A DNA stretch of 64,000 bases from Vibrio natriegens NBRC 15636 = ATCC 14048 = DSM 759 (lineage in GTDB: Bacteria; Pseudomonadota; Gammaproteobacteria; Enterobacterales; Vibrionaceae), in the NCBI RefSeq assembly GCF_035621455.1, contig NZ_CP141822.1, positions 310,001 to 374,000 on the forward strand. Direction: 5' to 3'. Each line of letters starts with the position of its first letter. The first letter of the stretch is position 1. This document shows positions 37,560 through 48,150 of this stretch, piece by piece. The notes beneath the pieces were generated by a model. That model was not told the origin of the DNA. It saw only the letters and a program-made list of their open reading frames with translations, and did no database searches. The position numbers were made by a program, and so were the translations under genes.

Positions 37560-38029
37560 GTACTGTCGATTTGCTGGTTGGATTATTAAACGACATGTTT
37601 TTTGCCGCTATTCCGGCAGTGGGGTTTGCATTGGTCTTCAATGTGCCGCATAAAGCATTAATCTATTGTGCAGTAGGCGGCGCGATTGGTCATGGTAGTC
37701 GTTATTTAATGATGCAGTTTGGGATTCCTATTGAGTGGGCAACCTTCTTCGCTGCGACCTTAGTTGGGATGATTGGTGTGTATTGGTCTCGTCGCTTTTT
37801 GGCCCACCCAAAAGTATTCACCGTTGCTGCTCTGATCCCTATGGTTCCCGGCGTGTTTGCCTACAAAGCCATGATTGCGATGGTAGAGATAAACCATTTA
37901 GGTTACTCACCTGAGCTACTTGCGACGTGCATGGAAAATTTTCTTAAGGCCATGTTTATTATTGCAGGTTTAGCCATTGGCCTTGCTGTTCCGGGGCTGT
38001 TATTCTATCGCCGCAGACCGATAGTATAA
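37556..38029 (+). CDS. Threonine/serine exporter, ThrE C-terminal half (YjjB-like)
   Basis: A 157-residue membrane protein with five hydrophobic segments; [20 protein letters not shown] begins the first. ATG 37556 overlaps the TGA of the upstream partner, so translation is coupled and the longer in-frame start at 37538 is unnecessary. [14 protein letters not shown] is the conserved signature of the ThrE_2 domain. It works as a pair with the preceding gene. Confidence 0.88.
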   Translation: MSTVDLLVGLLNDMFFAAIPAVGFALVFNVPHKALIYCAVGGAIGHGSRYLMMQFGIPIEWATFFAATLVGMIGVYWSRRFLAHPKVFTVAALIPMVPGVFAYKAMIAMVEINHLGYSPELLATCMENFLKAMFIIAGLAIGLAVPGLLFYRRRPIV

Positions 38030-38038
38030 GGACCCAAC

Positions 38039-38518
38039 ATGATCATTAGCATGATTGCCGCGATGGCAGACAATCGTATCATTGGTAAAGATAATCAAAT
38101 GCCATGGCACTTGCCGGCTGACTTCGTATGGTTTAAGCGTTGCACCATGGGTAAGCCTGTCGTCATGGGACGCAAAACGTATGAGTCTATCGGACGTCCG
38201 TTGCCAGGTCGTCTTAATATCGTTATCAGTCGTGATGAATCTCTAAGTATCGAAGGAGTGACGACAGTGACGTCCATTGATCAAGCATTAGAGGTTGCGG
38301 GTGATGTGGAAGAAGTGATGATCATTGGTGGTGGAGCTATTTATTCAGCCTGTCTACCACTTGCGACGAAGTTGTATGTGACACATATTGAGGCCGCTAT
38401 CGAAGGTGATACGCAGTTCCCTGATTGGGGGAATGAGTTTAAAGAAACTTATTCTGAAGCGTATCAAGCGGATGAGAAAAACGCCTACAACATGCGCTTT
38501 ACGATTCTGGAAAAATAA
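38039..38518 (+). CDS. folA: Dihydrofolate reductase (FolA)
   Basis: NADPH-dependent reduction of dihydrofolate, target of trimethoprim. It has 159 residues as in E. coli. MIAAMADNRIIGKDNQMPWHLPADF carries the active-site Trp and Asp in outline, VMGRKTYESIGRPLPGR binds NADPH, and MIIGGGAIYS closes the fold. It starts 9 bp after the exporter pair, on the same strand, and ends at a strong terminator. Confidence 0.98.
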   Translation: MIISMIAAMADNRIIGKDNQMPWHLPADFVWFKRCTMGKPVVMGRKTYESIGRPLPGRLNIVISRDESLSIEGVTTVTSIDQALEVAGDVEEVMIIGGGAIYSACLPLATKLYVTHIEAAIEGDTQFPDWGNEFKETYSEAYQADEKNAYNMRFTILEK

Positions 38519-38526
38519 TGGTTATA

Positions 38527-38554
38527 AAAAAGCACCGCGAATGCGGTGCTTTTT
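38527..38554. terminator. Terminator between folA and apaH
   Basis: AAAAAGCACCGC, loop GAAT, GCGGTGCTTTTT; A-run and T-run make it usable by both convergent transcripts. Confidence 0.92.
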
Positions 38555-38591
38555 GTTTGTCGTGTAGGTTTATGTTAAGAGAATGAATCGC

Positions 38592-39398
38592 TTAACTTAA
38601 TGCCTGTTGGGTAAAGATTTGTTTATCTTCCCAACGGATCATGGTCAGTTCTCCACCCCAAACACAGCCAGTATCCAGACCAATCACTTCTTCATCGATA
38701 TGGCCTTGTAATGCCGCCCAATGTCCGAATAGGACCGTCTTGCCTAGCTCCACTCTCTGTGGAAGATCAAACCAAGGAATTAACTCTTCATCTGTCACTT
38801 GTTGTGGCGGAAGTTTGCAATCCATGTCCAGGCGTCCATCCGGAAAACAAAAGCGCATACGCGTAAATGCATTGATGGTATAGCGATAGCGATCTAACCC
38901 TGTCAGAGAATCATCCCAGTAATCAGGTTTGTTACTGTACATATTGTGCAGTAGCCACGATAGGTGATCACTTTGCAGGATGTTTTCTACTTCGCGTGCG
39001 CATTGGCGGGCTGTTGCCAAATTCCACTGTGGTGAAATTCCGGCATGGCACATAACGAAGTCATCATGCTCCGCAAGAAGCGGTTGCTTAGAGAGCCATT
39101 GCAATAACTTTTTACAGTCTGGGGCCGAAAAGATTGGGGCGGTTCTGTCTTTATCTTTCAATTTCTTAACGCCATGAGCGACGGCAAGTAAATGCAGGTC
39201 GTGATTGCCAAGTACCACTTTCGCACTGTCACCCAATGATTTAACAAAACGTAAGGTTTCTAACGACTTAGGTCCTCTGGCGACGAGATCACCCGCTAGC
39301 CAGAGTTGATCATTCTTGGGAGAGAAAGATACTTGTTCTAATAGACGCTGCAGTTCTTCAAAGCAGCCTTGGATATCACCAACAATATAGGTAGCCAC
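38592..39398 (-). CDS. apaH: Bis(5'-nucleosyl)-tetraphosphatase, symmetrical (ApaH)
   Basis: Hydrolyses Ap4A to two ADP and removes Np4 caps from RNA. It has 268 residues with the metallophosphatase motifs [25 protein letters not shown] and [15 protein letters not shown]. It is the last gene of the minus-strand series lptD-surA-pdxA-rsmA-apaG-apaH, 16 bp after apaG. Confidence 0.98.
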   Translation of the reverse strand: MATYIVGDIQGCFEELQRLLEQVSFSPKNDQLWLAGDLVARGPKSLETLRFVKSLGDSAKVVLGNHDLHLLAVAHGVKKLKDKDRTAPIFSAPDCKKLLQWLSKQPLLAEHDDFVMCHAGISPQWNLATARQCAREVENILQSDHLSWLLHNMYSNKPDYWDDSLTGLDRYRYTINAFTRMRFCFPDGRLDMDCKLPPQQVTDEELIPWFDLPQRVELGKTVLFGHWAALQGHIDEEVIGLDTGCVWGGELTMIRWEDKQIFTQQALS

Positions 39399-39414
39399 TG
39401 ACTCTCCAATCTTA

Positions 39415-39795
39415 TTAATTTAAAACATTCGGAATGGCAAGACGGAACGGTTCTATTTCAGCGATGAACTCCTGACCATGTTCATCTAGCATTTTATAGT
39501 GTCCCTGCATAACACCGACGGGTGTTTCTAGCGCAGTCCCACTGCTGTAGGTGTATTCATCGTTACTTGGAATAAACGGTTGCTGGCCAACCACACCATC
39601 GCCTTCAACGGTCATCTGTTTGCCATTAGAGTCGGTGATCAACCAACGACGGCTAATCAATTGCACAGTTTGGTGGCTCAGGTTTTTAATCGTGATGGTG
39701 TAGGCAAAAACGTAGCGTTGTAGCTCGGGATTAGACTGTTCTTCGATGTATTTGGTGTGAACTTGAATTTTAATGCAGGGTTGAATGACGTCCAT
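39415..39795 (-). CDS. apaG: Co2+/Mg2+ efflux protein ApaG
   Basis: A 126-residue immunoglobulin-like beta protein; [20 protein letters not shown] and the GxGxxG-like GDGVVGQQP are conserved. ATG 39795 ([11 protein letters not shown]) has AAGGAG five bases upstream; the two-codon extension begins at GTG. The biochemical role of ApaG is still not settled despite the common product name. It lies between rsmA and apaH. Confidence 0.96.
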   Translation of the reverse strand: MDVIQPCIKIQVHTKYIEEQSNPELQRYVFAYTITIKNLSHQTVQLISRRWLITDSNGKQMTVEGDGVVGQQPFIPSNDEYTYSSGTALETPVGVMQGHYKMLDEHGQEFIAEIEPFRLAIPNVLN

Positions 39796-39860
39796 GTACA
39801 CTCCTTGGAAAAATTAGCAATAAGCCAAACCGACAGGGTTTGGCTTATTGTTTGGTTTAC

Positions 39861-40670
39861 TTAGTGCTGTGGGTTATCCGCCAGCCAGTTCGCCATCGCG
39901 ACGAATTGCTCTAGCGTCAGGTTCTCTGGACGCATACTTGGGTTGATTCCCAACTCTTCCAGCACTTCTGTACTCAACAGTGATTTGTAGCAGTTACGTA
40001 CGGTCTTACGGCGTTGGTTAAAGCCTTCACGACATACTCGATCCAGTAAGCGTAAGTCTTTAGCTGGACATGGTAGTACTTCGTAAGGAACCAGACGAAC
40101 GACGGCTGAGTCTACTTTCGGTGGCGGTACGAATGCTGTTGGTGGCACTTCCAGTACTGGTACCACTTTACAGTAGTACTGAGCCATGACCGTCAGACGG
40201 CCGTAAGCTTTGCTGCCTGGACCTGCTGCCAAACGGTTAACCACTTCTTTTTGAAGCATAAAGTGCATGTCTTGAATGTCTTTATGGAATTCAAAAAGAT
40301 GAAACATCAACGGGGTAGAGATGTTGTACGGCAAGTTACCGAAGATACGTAGCTTGTTGTTCGGTTTTACGAGCTGTGTGAAGTCGAAACGCATCGCATC
40401 GCCTTCATGAATCGTTAACTTGTCCGCCAGCTCTGGGTGGTTACGTAAACGCTCTGCCAGATCTCGGTCAAGTTCGATAACGGTGAACTTGTCGACTTCA
40501 CGGCCGACAGGTTCAGTAATAGCGCCCAGACCTGGACCGATTTCAACCAGATTCTGGCCTGGTCTTGGGTTAATCGCTGATACGATACCATCAATAATGT
40601 ATGGATCGTTCAGGAAGTTTTGACCAAAACGTTTACGCGCTTTGTGTCCTAAATGGACATCATTTCTCAT
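39861..40670 (-). CDS. rsmA: 16S rRNA (adenine1518/1519-N6)-dimethyltransferase (RsmA/KsgA)
   Basis: Dimethylates two adenines in helix 45 of 16S rRNA during 30S assembly. It has 269 residues. [17 protein letters not shown] leads into the SAM motif [13 protein letters not shown], and the catalytic motif is NLPYNIS. It overlaps the pdxA stop by 4 bp. Sensitivity to kasugamycin depends on this gene in E. coli. Confidence 0.98.
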   Translation of the reverse strand: MRNDVHLGHKARKRFGQNFLNDPYIIDGIVSAINPRPGQNLVEIGPGLGAITEPVGREVDKFTVIELDRDLAERLRNHPELADKLTIHEGDAMRFDFTQLVKPNNKLRIFGNLPYNISTPLMFHLFEFHKDIQDMHFMLQKEVVNRLAAGPGSKAYGRLTVMAQYYCKVVPVLEVPPTAFVPPPKVDSAVVRLVPYEVLPCPAKDLRLLDRVCREGFNQRRKTVRNCYKSLLSTEVLEELGINPSMRPENLTLEQFVAMANWLADNPQH

Positions 40671-41665
40671 TGTTTCTTCTCTACCAATTCTATCGCATGC
40701 GTGAGCGCTGTTCGGAAACTCCCTGTATCCGCCTGACCTGTCCCTGCCAGATCTAATGCAGTACCGTGATCCACCGATGTTCTAATAAAAGGTAGACCAA
40801 GCGTAATGTTTACTGAACGACCAAAGCCTTTGTATTTTAAAACTGGCAATACTTGATCGTGGTACATGCCTAAAACAGCATCAGCATCGTTTAAATATTT
40901 GTCATTGAAAATGGTATCTGCCGGCAATGGGCCGATCAGATTAAACCCTTTTTCTTGTCGAATCTTTTCCAGTGTCGGAGTGATGGTTTCGATCTCTTCA
41001 CGACCTAAACAACCATCTTCTCCCGCATGTGGGTTAAGCCCGCAAACATAGATGTTTGGTTGCTTGATGGCAAATTTTTCAACGAGGTCTTTATGAAGAA
41101 TATCGATGATTTTCTCTAATCGCTCTTCAGTGACGGCTTTTGACACATACGCCAAAGGAATATGTGTGGTTACCAGCGCAACACGCAGTCCTTCCGTCGC
41201 CAGCATCATCACAACTAACGGCGTATTAGACTTCTCGGCAAAGAATTCAGTATGTCCACTGAATGCAACGCCAGAGCGATTGATCACCCCCTTATGAACA
41301 GGGCCGGTGACAATAGCATCAAATTCGTCATTCATACAGCCTAAAGCGGCTCTTTCTAGCGTTTTTAATACATAGTGGCCATTCGCTTCATTGAGCTGGC
41401 CAGCAACCGCGCTTTCTGATATTTCAACATGATCAACGATAAGCGTGCCGGCTTTCTGTGCTTGTGGCGCTTCTTCTGGATTATAATCAGAGAGTTGGAC
41501 ATCGATACCAAGTAATTTGGCTCGCTCCATTAACATGTTCTTATCTGCGCAGACGACGATTTGGTGTGCCCAGTCATCTTTTGAGAGAGCAAGCACTAGG
41601 TCAGGGCCGATACCCGCAGGTTCCCCTGCGGTCACGACAATTCTGCGGACTAAATTAGTTGTCAT
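40667..41665 (-). CDS. pdxA: 4-hydroxythreonine-4-phosphate dehydrogenase (PdxA)
   Basis: Enzyme of the DXP-dependent pyridoxal phosphate pathway. I start at ATG 41665 ([22 protein letters not shown] in outline), giving 332 residues as expected; the frame runs 23 codons further into surA without need. Conserved [20 protein letters not shown] and the metal-binding histidines ([21 protein letters not shown]) are present. The start lies inside the end of surA (11-bp overlap). Confidence 0.96.
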   Translation of the reverse strand: MTTNLVRRIVVTAGEPAGIGPDLVLALSKDDWAHQIVVCADKNMLMERAKLLGIDVQLSDYNPEEAPQAQKAGTLIVDHVEISESAVAGQLNEANGHYVLKTLERAALGCMNDEFDAIVTGPVHKGVINRSGVAFSGHTEFFAEKSNTPLVVMMLATEGLRVALVTTHIPLAYVSKAVTEERLEKIIDILHKDLVEKFAIKQPNIYVCGLNPHAGEDGCLGREEIETITPTLEKIRQEKGFNLIGPLPADTIFNDKYLNDADAVLGMYHDQVLPVLKYKGFGRSVNITLGLPFIRTSVDHGTALDLAGTGQADTGSFRTALTHAIELVEKKQ

Positions 41666-42938
41666 TGCTGTCATCCACGATTTCAACAAACGCACTTGCA
41701 CGCAGTTCCTGCATCCATGCGCCTGCTTCTTCATTAAACTTACGGTTGAAGAGAATGCGGTAAGCTTTATTCTTCAATGCAGAGTCTGTACGGTCAACCT
41801 GACGGCGATCCAGCACTTCTACGATATGCCAGCCGTGAACGGTTTTGAATGGTTCACTGATCGAACCCACTGGTAGTGTTTCTACCTGATGTTTAAATTC
41901 AGGTACGTAAAGGTCCGGAGTTTGGTAACCAAGTTCACCGTTCTGAGCAGCAGAGCCAGGGTCTTGGCTGTATTGAGACGCTAACTGAGCAAACGTTGCT
42001 TCACCTGCTTTAATGCGACGAGCATATTCATTTAATTGTTTTTTAGCACCGTCATCACTCAGGATAACCGTTGGTTTGATCAGGATGTGGCGTGCGTTAA
42101 CTTCCGTTACTGCAACAGTTTCCAGACCTTTTACATCGTCAATTTTCAGGATATGGAAACCAACACCACTACGGAATGGACCGATGATGCTGCCTTTGTT
42201 CTGCATATTGATTTGGTCGGCAAAGATGGTTGGCATTTCCTCTTTGCGCATCCAGCCCCAGTCACCACCTTGCAAGGCTTTTGGCCCTTTAGAGTAGGTG
42301 TAAGCCATTTCAGTGAAATCAGCGCCGTCATTGAGTTTTTTGGCCAGCGCTTTTGCTTCTGCTTCTACTGCCGACTTTTCTTGATCATCAGAGAAGCGCA
42401 GCTGGATATGGCTGATTTTGTATTGAACCGTGGCGTTGGTTTCTTGTGATAACTGTTCTGAAAGGCTGTCTACTTCCGCAGGCAGAATGTTTACACGACG
42501 ACGCACAAGCGCGTTACGTGCTTCTGACGCTGCAATTTCCTTACGGATTTGCTCGCGGAATTCTGTGTAACTTAGCCCTTCGCTTGCAATCGATGCCGTC
42601 AGTTGCTCCACACTTTGATTGTTGTTGCGTGCAATCTCTGCAATTGCCTGATTAAGGCGGCTATCGTCGATACGAACGCCGATACGATCCGCTTCCTGGC
42701 CTTGAAGCGTATCAAGAATCAGTTTTTCTACTACTTGATCATGCAAAACCTGGGCAGAAGGTAGGCTTTTACCACTTTGGCGAGCATTGGCTTGTAGCGT
42801 TTTTAATGCTGTGTCGATATCACTTTGTAGAATGACACCGTCATTAACGATAACAGCAACCTTATCAAGCTCTACTGGTGCTGCAACGGCTCCGCAAGAG
42901 AGTAGGGTCGTAAATAAGATTGATTTCCAAATTTTCAT
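41655..42938 (-). CDS. surA: Periplasmic chaperone and peptidyl-prolyl isomerase SurA
   Basis: Escorts outer-membrane proteins to the Bam complex. It has 427 residues: signal peptide [20 protein letters not shown], an N-terminal chaperone region (about 20-165), then two parvulin domains (about 170-270 and 283-385; the second begins [10 protein letters not shown]), and a short C-terminal helix. It lies 59 bp after lptD; both serve the outer membrane, as in E. coli. Confidence 0.97.
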   Translation of the reverse strand: MKIWKSILFTTLLSCGAVAAPVELDKVAVIVNDGVILQSDIDTALKTLQANARQSGKSLPSAQVLHDQVVEKLILDTLQGQEADRIGVRIDDSRLNQAIAEIARNNNQSVEQLTASIASEGLSYTEFREQIRKEIAASEARNALVRRRVNILPAEVDSLSEQLSQETNATVQYKISHIQLRFSDDQEKSAVEAEAKALAKKLNDGADFTEMAYTYSKGPKALQGGDWGWMRKEEMPTIFADQINMQNKGSIIGPFRSGVGFHILKIDDVKGLETVAVTEVNARHILIKPTVILSDDGAKKQLNEYARRIKAGEATFAQLASQYSQDPGSAAQNGELGYQTPDLYVPEFKHQVETLPVGSISEPFKTVHGWHIVEVLDRRQVDRTDSALKNKAYRILFNRKFNEEAGAWMQELRASAFVEIVDDSNDN

Positions 42939-42997
42939 TTAAAATTCCGTCAGTATTTTTAATTAGTGTCTTATCTACTTTAAGACGCTTAATTCGA

Positions 42998-45343
42998 TTA
43001 ATTGTTCAGATAGAATGGGCGACCATATTTGATTGTGTTATCTGAGCCTTCCAATTCTTTGGCAGCAGTGCCGTTGGTTTGGTTGGTGGCAAACCCTTGA
43101 ATACCGACGCTAACACTGAAGTTGCTTTCGTATTCTGCTGATGCCCCTGAGCCGCCGATAATCTGGTCTTCCCAGCCTAACAGTTGGTTAGAATAGGTTA
43201 AACCGATATACCAACAATCAGATTGATAGCGTAAGCCTGCTAGCCATTCTAAGTCGTTATTTTCATTTAGGTCATAGTAGTACTGACCACTGGCGGACCA
43301 GTTCTGGTTGAATTCGTAAGCGGCAACAATACCTGCCTGAGAAATACCTTTACGAGTAATGGTGTCCAGGTTTTCGAGAATGATCGTATCTTCAATGTAT
43401 TCACGAGTGACATAACGGTAGTTACTTTGAATAAAGCCGCCGTCGAACTGGTACTCTAACGTGCTGTTCGCAAGTTGCATTGAGCCTAGGTCGATGTCGT
43501 ACTGAATACCGCCATGATAGAACACGGAATCGTTGTAGTTGAAATCAGCTTCAATCGCCCAAGACGAATAGTTTGTTGTTTCATCTGGATCGGTTGGGTT
43601 GTTGCTGAGCTTGGTCTTTTTATCAAAGTAGTAGATTTGACCAAATGAAATATTGAGACGTTCTTTATAATCGTCATCAAAGAAACGTGTGCTCGCACCG
43701 TAGCTTAGCTGGTTTGCGGATGCGATCTTATCAATACTACTGTATTTACGGCTGCGGAATAGACCGTAGTAATCGGTTTGCAGCAACGTTGTATCATAGT
43801 TGTAGATATTGGTTTGATCTTCTTTCGGTACGTACAAGTACTGGACCTGCGGTTCCAGAGTTTGGGTGTAACCTTCGACCCAACTGGTATCACGTTCAAG
43901 GTAAATCTGCGCATTACTACGGAACTCTGGAATCACACGAGACACTTTTTCATCCAGCTGAAGCTCTAGATCAGAGTCGGTAAGACCATTTAAGTCTTGA
44001 GAGTAGTAAGTCGCAAGTACGCGTGCTTCTGTGGTCCAGGCCGACCAAGAGTTTGACAGTGGGATAGTAAAGCCTGGCTCGATATGAAAGCGAGTTGCAT
44101 CAGGCTTTGCGTTATCACTGGTGTCAAAGCGGCTAAGTTGGCTTTTAACATCAAAGTTCAGGTAATTTCCCCACACTGGCGTGTAATAGTTTAATGCCAA
44201 CTGAGGCATCAAACGGTAAGGTTTGTTTTCTTCTTGCAACAAGACCTGGAAGTCACGAACCGATAATGAGGCGTCCCAGAAATCTGAACGGTACTGGACT
44301 TCTCCTTCCTGCATCAGTTGACCGTCTTCACGGTTACCGATATCAGAGTCGAGATCCAGGAAGTAATCGATATCGCTCACTTCTGAGTAATCGACATCGA
44401 CAACCCAATGCTTGTCGATAATGCCTTCATGCTTAAACTGGTAGCCCCAGCGTGTTTCATCGGCGTACTTTCTGTCTGAATTTAGGTATTCGCCTTTGAT
44501 TTCACCTTCTCCCCAACCATCGGTTAGATAGCGGAAATCGGTGTCGAATTTGGTACCACGTTGTTGCATGTAGAGCGTGGTCAGGGTCATATCGTATTGA
44601 GGCGCAATGTTCCAGTAGAATGGCACTTCTACTTCCATACCATCGCTAGAACCGTACGATAGAGAAGGGAATAGCAGACCCGATTTACGTGTATTGCCAA
44701 TTGGCATTGTCAGGTAAGGGACGTAGAAGATTGGAACATCTAAAACTTCAAAACGAGGGTGGTGCAGTGTTGCCGTCTCTTCATCCTGGTCGACATCGAT
44801 ACCCGACGCAACCAGACGCCAAGAGTTATCCCCCTGAGGACAGGAGGTGATAGAACCGTCTTCCAGTTCATAAATCGACTGACCAGTACGCGCAATATAA
44901 GCCGCTGTTCCTCGGCCTTGTTGGCAAATGAAGTGGTAGTCTGTGTTCTCGAGAGAGAAAGTGTCTTGATCAATATCGCTGGTGACGCGATCCGATCGGG
45001 CTTCGACCTGACCGTCATTGAAGGTGACGTTACCTTCAGCAACCACGACGTTGTCTTGTTGGTGCAGCGTTACGCTATCTGCGGTGATTTTCTTTTGACC
45101 TTGCGTGACTTGGACGTTACCAGAGTACTGTGCTTTATCGCCACTAATGGCTTGCAGTCTGTCAGCTTCGACTACTACGGGTGCATTTAAAGCGTCCTGC
45201 TCACCACTCGTTTCGACCAAACATTGATCTGTGGTGGGCATTTCCTGCACACTATCATGGATATTCGCGTCAGCTTGAGTGGTAGGTACAAACAAGGCGG
45301 TGCTGATAGAGGCCGCTAAAAATGTGCGGGAAAAATGTTGCAT
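42998..45343 (-). CDS. lptD: LPS-assembly protein LptD
   Basis: Outer-membrane beta-barrel that with LptE inserts lipopolysaccharide into the outer leaflet. It has 781 residues: signal peptide to about residue 24, a periplasmic OstA/LptA-like domain (about 50-200; [20 protein letters not shown]), then the 26-strand barrel. Cysteines are at 41, 140, 168 and 710; the vicinal CC pair near the C-terminus known from E. coli is reduced to one Cys here. First of the lptD-surA-pdxA-rsmA-apaG-apaH series. Shine-Dalgarno CAGGAAAG. Confidence 0.97.
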   Translation of the reverse strand: MQHFSRTFLAASISTALFVPTTQADANIHDSVQEMPTTDQCLVETSGEQDALNAPVVVEADRLQAISGDKAQYSGNVQVTQGQKKITADSVTLHQQDNVVVAEGNVTFNDGQVEARSDRVTSDIDQDTFSLENTDYHFICQQGRGTAAYIARTGQSIYELEDGSITSCPQGDNSWRLVASGIDVDQDEETATLHHPRFEVLDVPIFYVPYLTMPIGNTRKSGLLFPSLSYGSSDGMEVEVPFYWNIAPQYDMTLTTLYMQQRGTKFDTDFRYLTDGWGEGEIKGEYLNSDRKYADETRWGYQFKHEGIIDKHWVVDVDYSEVSDIDYFLDLDSDIGNREDGQLMQEGEVQYRSDFWDASLSVRDFQVLLQEENKPYRLMPQLALNYYTPVWGNYLNFDVKSQLSRFDTSDNAKPDATRFHIEPGFTIPLSNSWSAWTTEARVLATYYSQDLNGLTDSDLELQLDEKVSRVIPEFRSNAQIYLERDTSWVEGYTQTLEPQVQYLYVPKEDQTNIYNYDTTLLQTDYYGLFRSRKYSSIDKIASANQLSYGASTRFFDDDYKERLNISFGQIYYFDKKTKLSNNPTDPDETTNYSSWAIEADFNYNDSVFYHGGIQYDIDLGSMQLANSTLEYQFDGGFIQSNYRYVTREYIEDTIILENLDTITRKGISQAGIVAAYEFNQNWSASGQYYYDLNENNDLEWLAGLRYQSDCWYIGLTYSNQLLGWEDQIIGGSGASAEYESNFSVSVGIQGFATNQTNGTAAKELEGSDNTIKYGRPFYLNN

Positions 45344-45660
45344 TGAATCGAACTTTCCTGTGTCACTGTTATACCAATCGTAGTAAATAACTACTCACTT
45401 ACTTACGGTAATTGATATTACTCGATGGCTATAGGGCTCGTTGTACCCTAGCGTAATAGCCAAATGAATCAACTACTATCGTCGTAAATGTCCCAGCTCA
45501 TTGACTCGCTGTGGCATAATCGAGATAAAGTAGCTGCAAAGATAAGCAGGCGAATGGCCTAGCCGAAATAAAACTAATTCCATTATCATAAAGGAAATCG
45601 TTGCATACGGCACTATAAGACCGCTTTCGTCGATAAAAATTCATTGATAGAGAACACATA
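45344..45660. other. Divergent promoter region lptD-djlA
   Basis: The 317 bp hold no supported gene. A short GTAGT/ACTAC hairpin lies in the lptD leader (about 45389-45404). A TATAAG-like -10 for djlA lies near 45613. A sigma-E promoter for lptD, known in E. coli, was not clearly recognisable. Confidence 0.4.
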
Positions 45661-46512
45661 ATGCATATTTTTGGCAAAATATTAGGTGCCTTTTTTGGCT
45701 TGTTACTTGGCGGGCCACTCGGCTTGCTATTTGGCTTATTTGTTGGCCATCAGTTTGATAAAGCACGCCGTTTGAGTCAGGCGGGGTTCTCTACTGGTGG
45801 GTTCGGCAAAGGACCGAGTCAGGCGCAACGTCAGGAAGAATTTTTCAAAGCGGCCTTTGCGGTCATGGGACACGTGGCAAAATCGAAAGGTCAGGTCACT
45901 AAAGAAGAGATTCAGCTTGCGTCCGCAATGATGGACCGCATGAACCTGCATGGTGAACAGCGCCGTGCAGCGCAAGACGCATTTCGTGAAGGTAAGGAAA
46001 GTGATTTCCCGCTGGAAGAGGTGTTGGTTAGGGTTAAGATCTCGACTGCGGGTCGTTTCGATTTACTGCAATTTTTCTTGGAGTTGCAAATTTCAGCCGC
46101 CTTTGCCGATGGCGAGATTCATCCAAGTGAACGCAATGTGCTGCACAAAATTGCTCGCGCTTTAGGATTTTCTTCTGAGCAGCTAGAGCGACGACTACAC
46201 ATGCAAGAAGCGGCGTTTCGCTTCCAGCATCAGGGCGGTCAGCATCAAGGCCAGTACCAGTCGTCTGGTGCAGGGTGGCAGCAAGCATCTCAAGCTGATC
46301 AGTTAGCGGATGCGTATAAAATCCTTGATGTTTCGGCGGATGCCGACAGTAAAACGGTTAAGCGTGCTTATCGTAAGCTGATGAACGAGCACCACCCAGA
46401 TAAGCTGATGGCGAAAGGTCTGCCTCCAGAAATGATGAATGTAGCTAAAGAAAAATCGCAAGAAATTCAAAATGCTTATGATCTGATTAAGAAAGTAAAA
46501 GGCTTTAAGTAA
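45661..46512 (+). CDS. djlA: Membrane-anchored DnaK co-chaperone DjlA
   Basis: A 283-residue type III membrane protein. The N-terminal glycine-rich helix (GAFFGLLLGGPLGLLFGLFVG, about residues 8-30) can dimerise. A TerB-like domain spans about 55-175 and a Q/H/G linker about 185-215. The J-domain at the C-terminus (ADAYKILDVSADADSKTVKRAY in outline) includes HHPDK, the HPD motif that stimulates DnaK. It is divergent from lptD, as in E. coli. Confidence 0.96.
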   Translation: MHIFGKILGAFFGLLLGGPLGLLFGLFVGHQFDKARRLSQAGFSTGGFGKGPSQAQRQEEFFKAAFAVMGHVAKSKGQVTKEEIQLASAMMDRMNLHGEQRRAAQDAFREGKESDFPLEEVLVRVKISTAGRFDLLQFFLELQISAAFADGEIHPSERNVLHKIARALGFSSEQLERRLHMQEAAFRFQHQGGQHQGQYQSSGAGWQQASQADQLADAYKILDVSADADSKTVKRAYRKLMNEHHPDKLMAKGLPPEMMNVAKEKSQEIQNAYDLIKKVKGFK

Positions 46513-46541
46513 TCTTTTTTAGTTCTATCAGAGATGAAAGT

Positions 46542-46569
46542 AAAAAGGGCACTTGGTGCCCTTTTTGAG
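46542..46569. terminator. Terminator between djlA and the DUF547 gene
   Basis: AAAAAGGGCAC, loop TTG, GTGCCCTTTTT; symmetrical A/T flanks suit both convergent genes. Confidence 0.9.
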
Positions 46570-46621
46570 TTTTGGGGTTACAGGTAACTCAAAGCTCTTC
46601 AAACTATTCCACTCAGTAAAA

Positions 46622-47404
46622 TCAGTTGGCTTGATTTAAATTCCAATCGTAGTCGTATTTCACCCGTCCAGAAAAACTGTTGTAACGTGGGGCGTATTGC
46701 CTTATGTGATTAAACACGTTGTTCTCACCACCAAAATCCACCGAAAACCAATCATAAATTGAAGAAATTTTCGCCGTGTCTCCTTCTATAGAAACGCCTT
46801 TCTTACTGTTGATGAATGTTTTCGCTGCGATGTCTAACAAGGTCTGTGTGTTGTCAGCGGTAAACGCCTGAGCTTGCAGGTTCGGACAGCCTAGGCTTGC
46901 ACAGTTAACTGCGTAATGTGTTCTAGGATCTTGCCAGATGGGGCGAAGAATTCGATGCTCAATATCATTCAGAGTTAAGTTTTGATTATTAATGGTAATG
47001 ACGTCTTCATCCCAGGGCCCAAAACTAAACAGCCCTCCTAACTTAGTGATGGACTTTATCGGGTAATTATCCAATATCAGATCCACAGTGATGGCGTTGT
47101 ACAGGTTCACCCAGTAAGCATATTGCTCAGCTTTGCGGTACTGCAAAGGATCGAGTTTTGCCAGGCGCTGAATGTACTGTTTGAGTGTTGCTTTATCCGC
47201 TGCCGACACAGCGCGGTAGCGAAATAACGTATTTTCTCCCTGAGTGACAAGATAGCGGTCGAGTAATTGTTGCCACTCTTGATGAGAGACCTGTGTTTGG
47301 CTGGCCTCATTTGAGTGGTTCCAGTAGGGCCATAAATCGGCTTTGGGAGCGGAGAATACGGAAAAAGAAAATAGGGCGCAAAGGAGCAATAAAAAACGCA
47401 TCAT
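46622..47404 (-). CDS. DUF547 domain protein, secreted
   Basis: A 260-residue protein with signal peptide (MRFLLLLCALFSFSVFS; the preceding ATG at 47404 is also possible). The DUF547 core includes YWVNLYNAITVDLILDNYPI and VNCASLGCPNLQAQAF, with conserved His and Cys of unknown role. Its neighbours are the leu operon terminator upstream and djlA downstream. Function unknown; DUF547 proteins are widespread and are sometimes placed in the papain-like fold group. Confidence 0.88.
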   Translation of the reverse strand: MMRFLLLLCALFSFSVFSAPKADLWPYWNHSNEASQTQVSHQEWQQLLDRYLVTQGENTLFRYRAVSAADKATLKQYIQRLAKLDPLQYRKAEQYAYWVNLYNAITVDLILDNYPIKSITKLGGLFSFGPWDEDVITINNQNLTLNDIEHRILRPIWQDPRTHYAVNCASLGCPNLQAQAFTADNTQTLLDIAAKTFINSKKGVSIEGDTAKISSIYDWFSVDFGGENNVFNHIRQYAPRYNSFSGRVKYDYDWNLNQAN

Positions 47405-47486
47405 AGCGATACCGTTGGTTAAAGTTTGTAGTTAGTGTAGACCGGATTAGTGTTTGTTTTCTTACTTTTATCGACACGTAAAAATG

Positions 47487-47513
47487 AAAAAGGCTGACAA
47501 TGGTCAGCCTTTT
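47487..47513 (-). terminator. Terminator of the leuABCD operon
   Basis: On the minus strand AAAAGGCTGAC, 4-nt loop, GTCAGCCTTTT, followed by TTCATTTTT. Confidence 0.88.
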
Positions 47514-47536
47514 ACTTGTTTATTGACTAAAGCGTC

Positions 47537-48139
47537 TTAGCGCAGGAAGCTTGGAATATTCGCTTCATATTCCGCAATTTTATCTTCGTGCTGTAGCGTC
47601 AAACCGATGTTGTCCAAGCCATTCAGTAGACAGTGGCGACGGAACTCATCGATTTCGAAATCGTACTCTTTGCCATTGGCACGCACTTTGTTCGCTTCAA
47701 GATCCACTTCAATCTGTGCACCTTCATTCGCTTCAACGTATTGGAACAGTTCATCAACCTCTTGCTCAGTCAGACGCACTGGTACCATTTGGTTGTTGAT
47801 TGAGTTGCCATAGAAGATATCCGCAAAGCTTGGTGCGATCATCGCTTTAATGCCGTAATCGGCTAACGCCCAAGGTGCGTGCTCACGAGAAGAGCCACAA
47901 CCGAAGTTTTCACGCGCAAGTAGGATAGAAGCACCTTGGTAACGTGGTGCGTTCATCACAAACTCAGGGTTTGGCTGTTCACCAGCATCATCAAGGAAGC
48001 GCCAGTCATGGAATAGGTGTTTACCGAAACCCAGGCGAGACACCTTTTGTAAGAACTGCTTTGGTATGATGGCATCAGTATCAACGTTCGCTGCATCTAG
48101 AGGAACAACTAAGCCTTTGTGTTGTTTAAAACCTGACAT
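47537..48139 (-). CDS. leuD: 3-isopropylmalate dehydratase small subunit (LeuD)
   Basis: With LeuC isomerises 2- to 3-isopropylmalate. It has 200 residues; [17 protein letters not shown] and the [15 protein letters not shown] active-site loop are conserved. It is the last gene of leuABCD, 11 bp after leuC. Confidence 0.98.
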   Translation of the reverse strand: MSGFKQHKGLVVPLDAANVDTDAIIPKQFLQKVSRLGFGKHLFHDWRFLDDAGEQPNPEFVMNAPRYQGASILLARENFGCGSSREHAPWALADYGIKAMIAPSFADIFYGNSINNQMVPVRLTEQEVDELFQYVEANEGAQIEVDLEANKVRANGKEYDFEIDEFRRHCLLNGLDNIGLTLQHEDKIAEYEANIPSFLR

Positions 48140-48150
48140 CTGTTTTTTCC

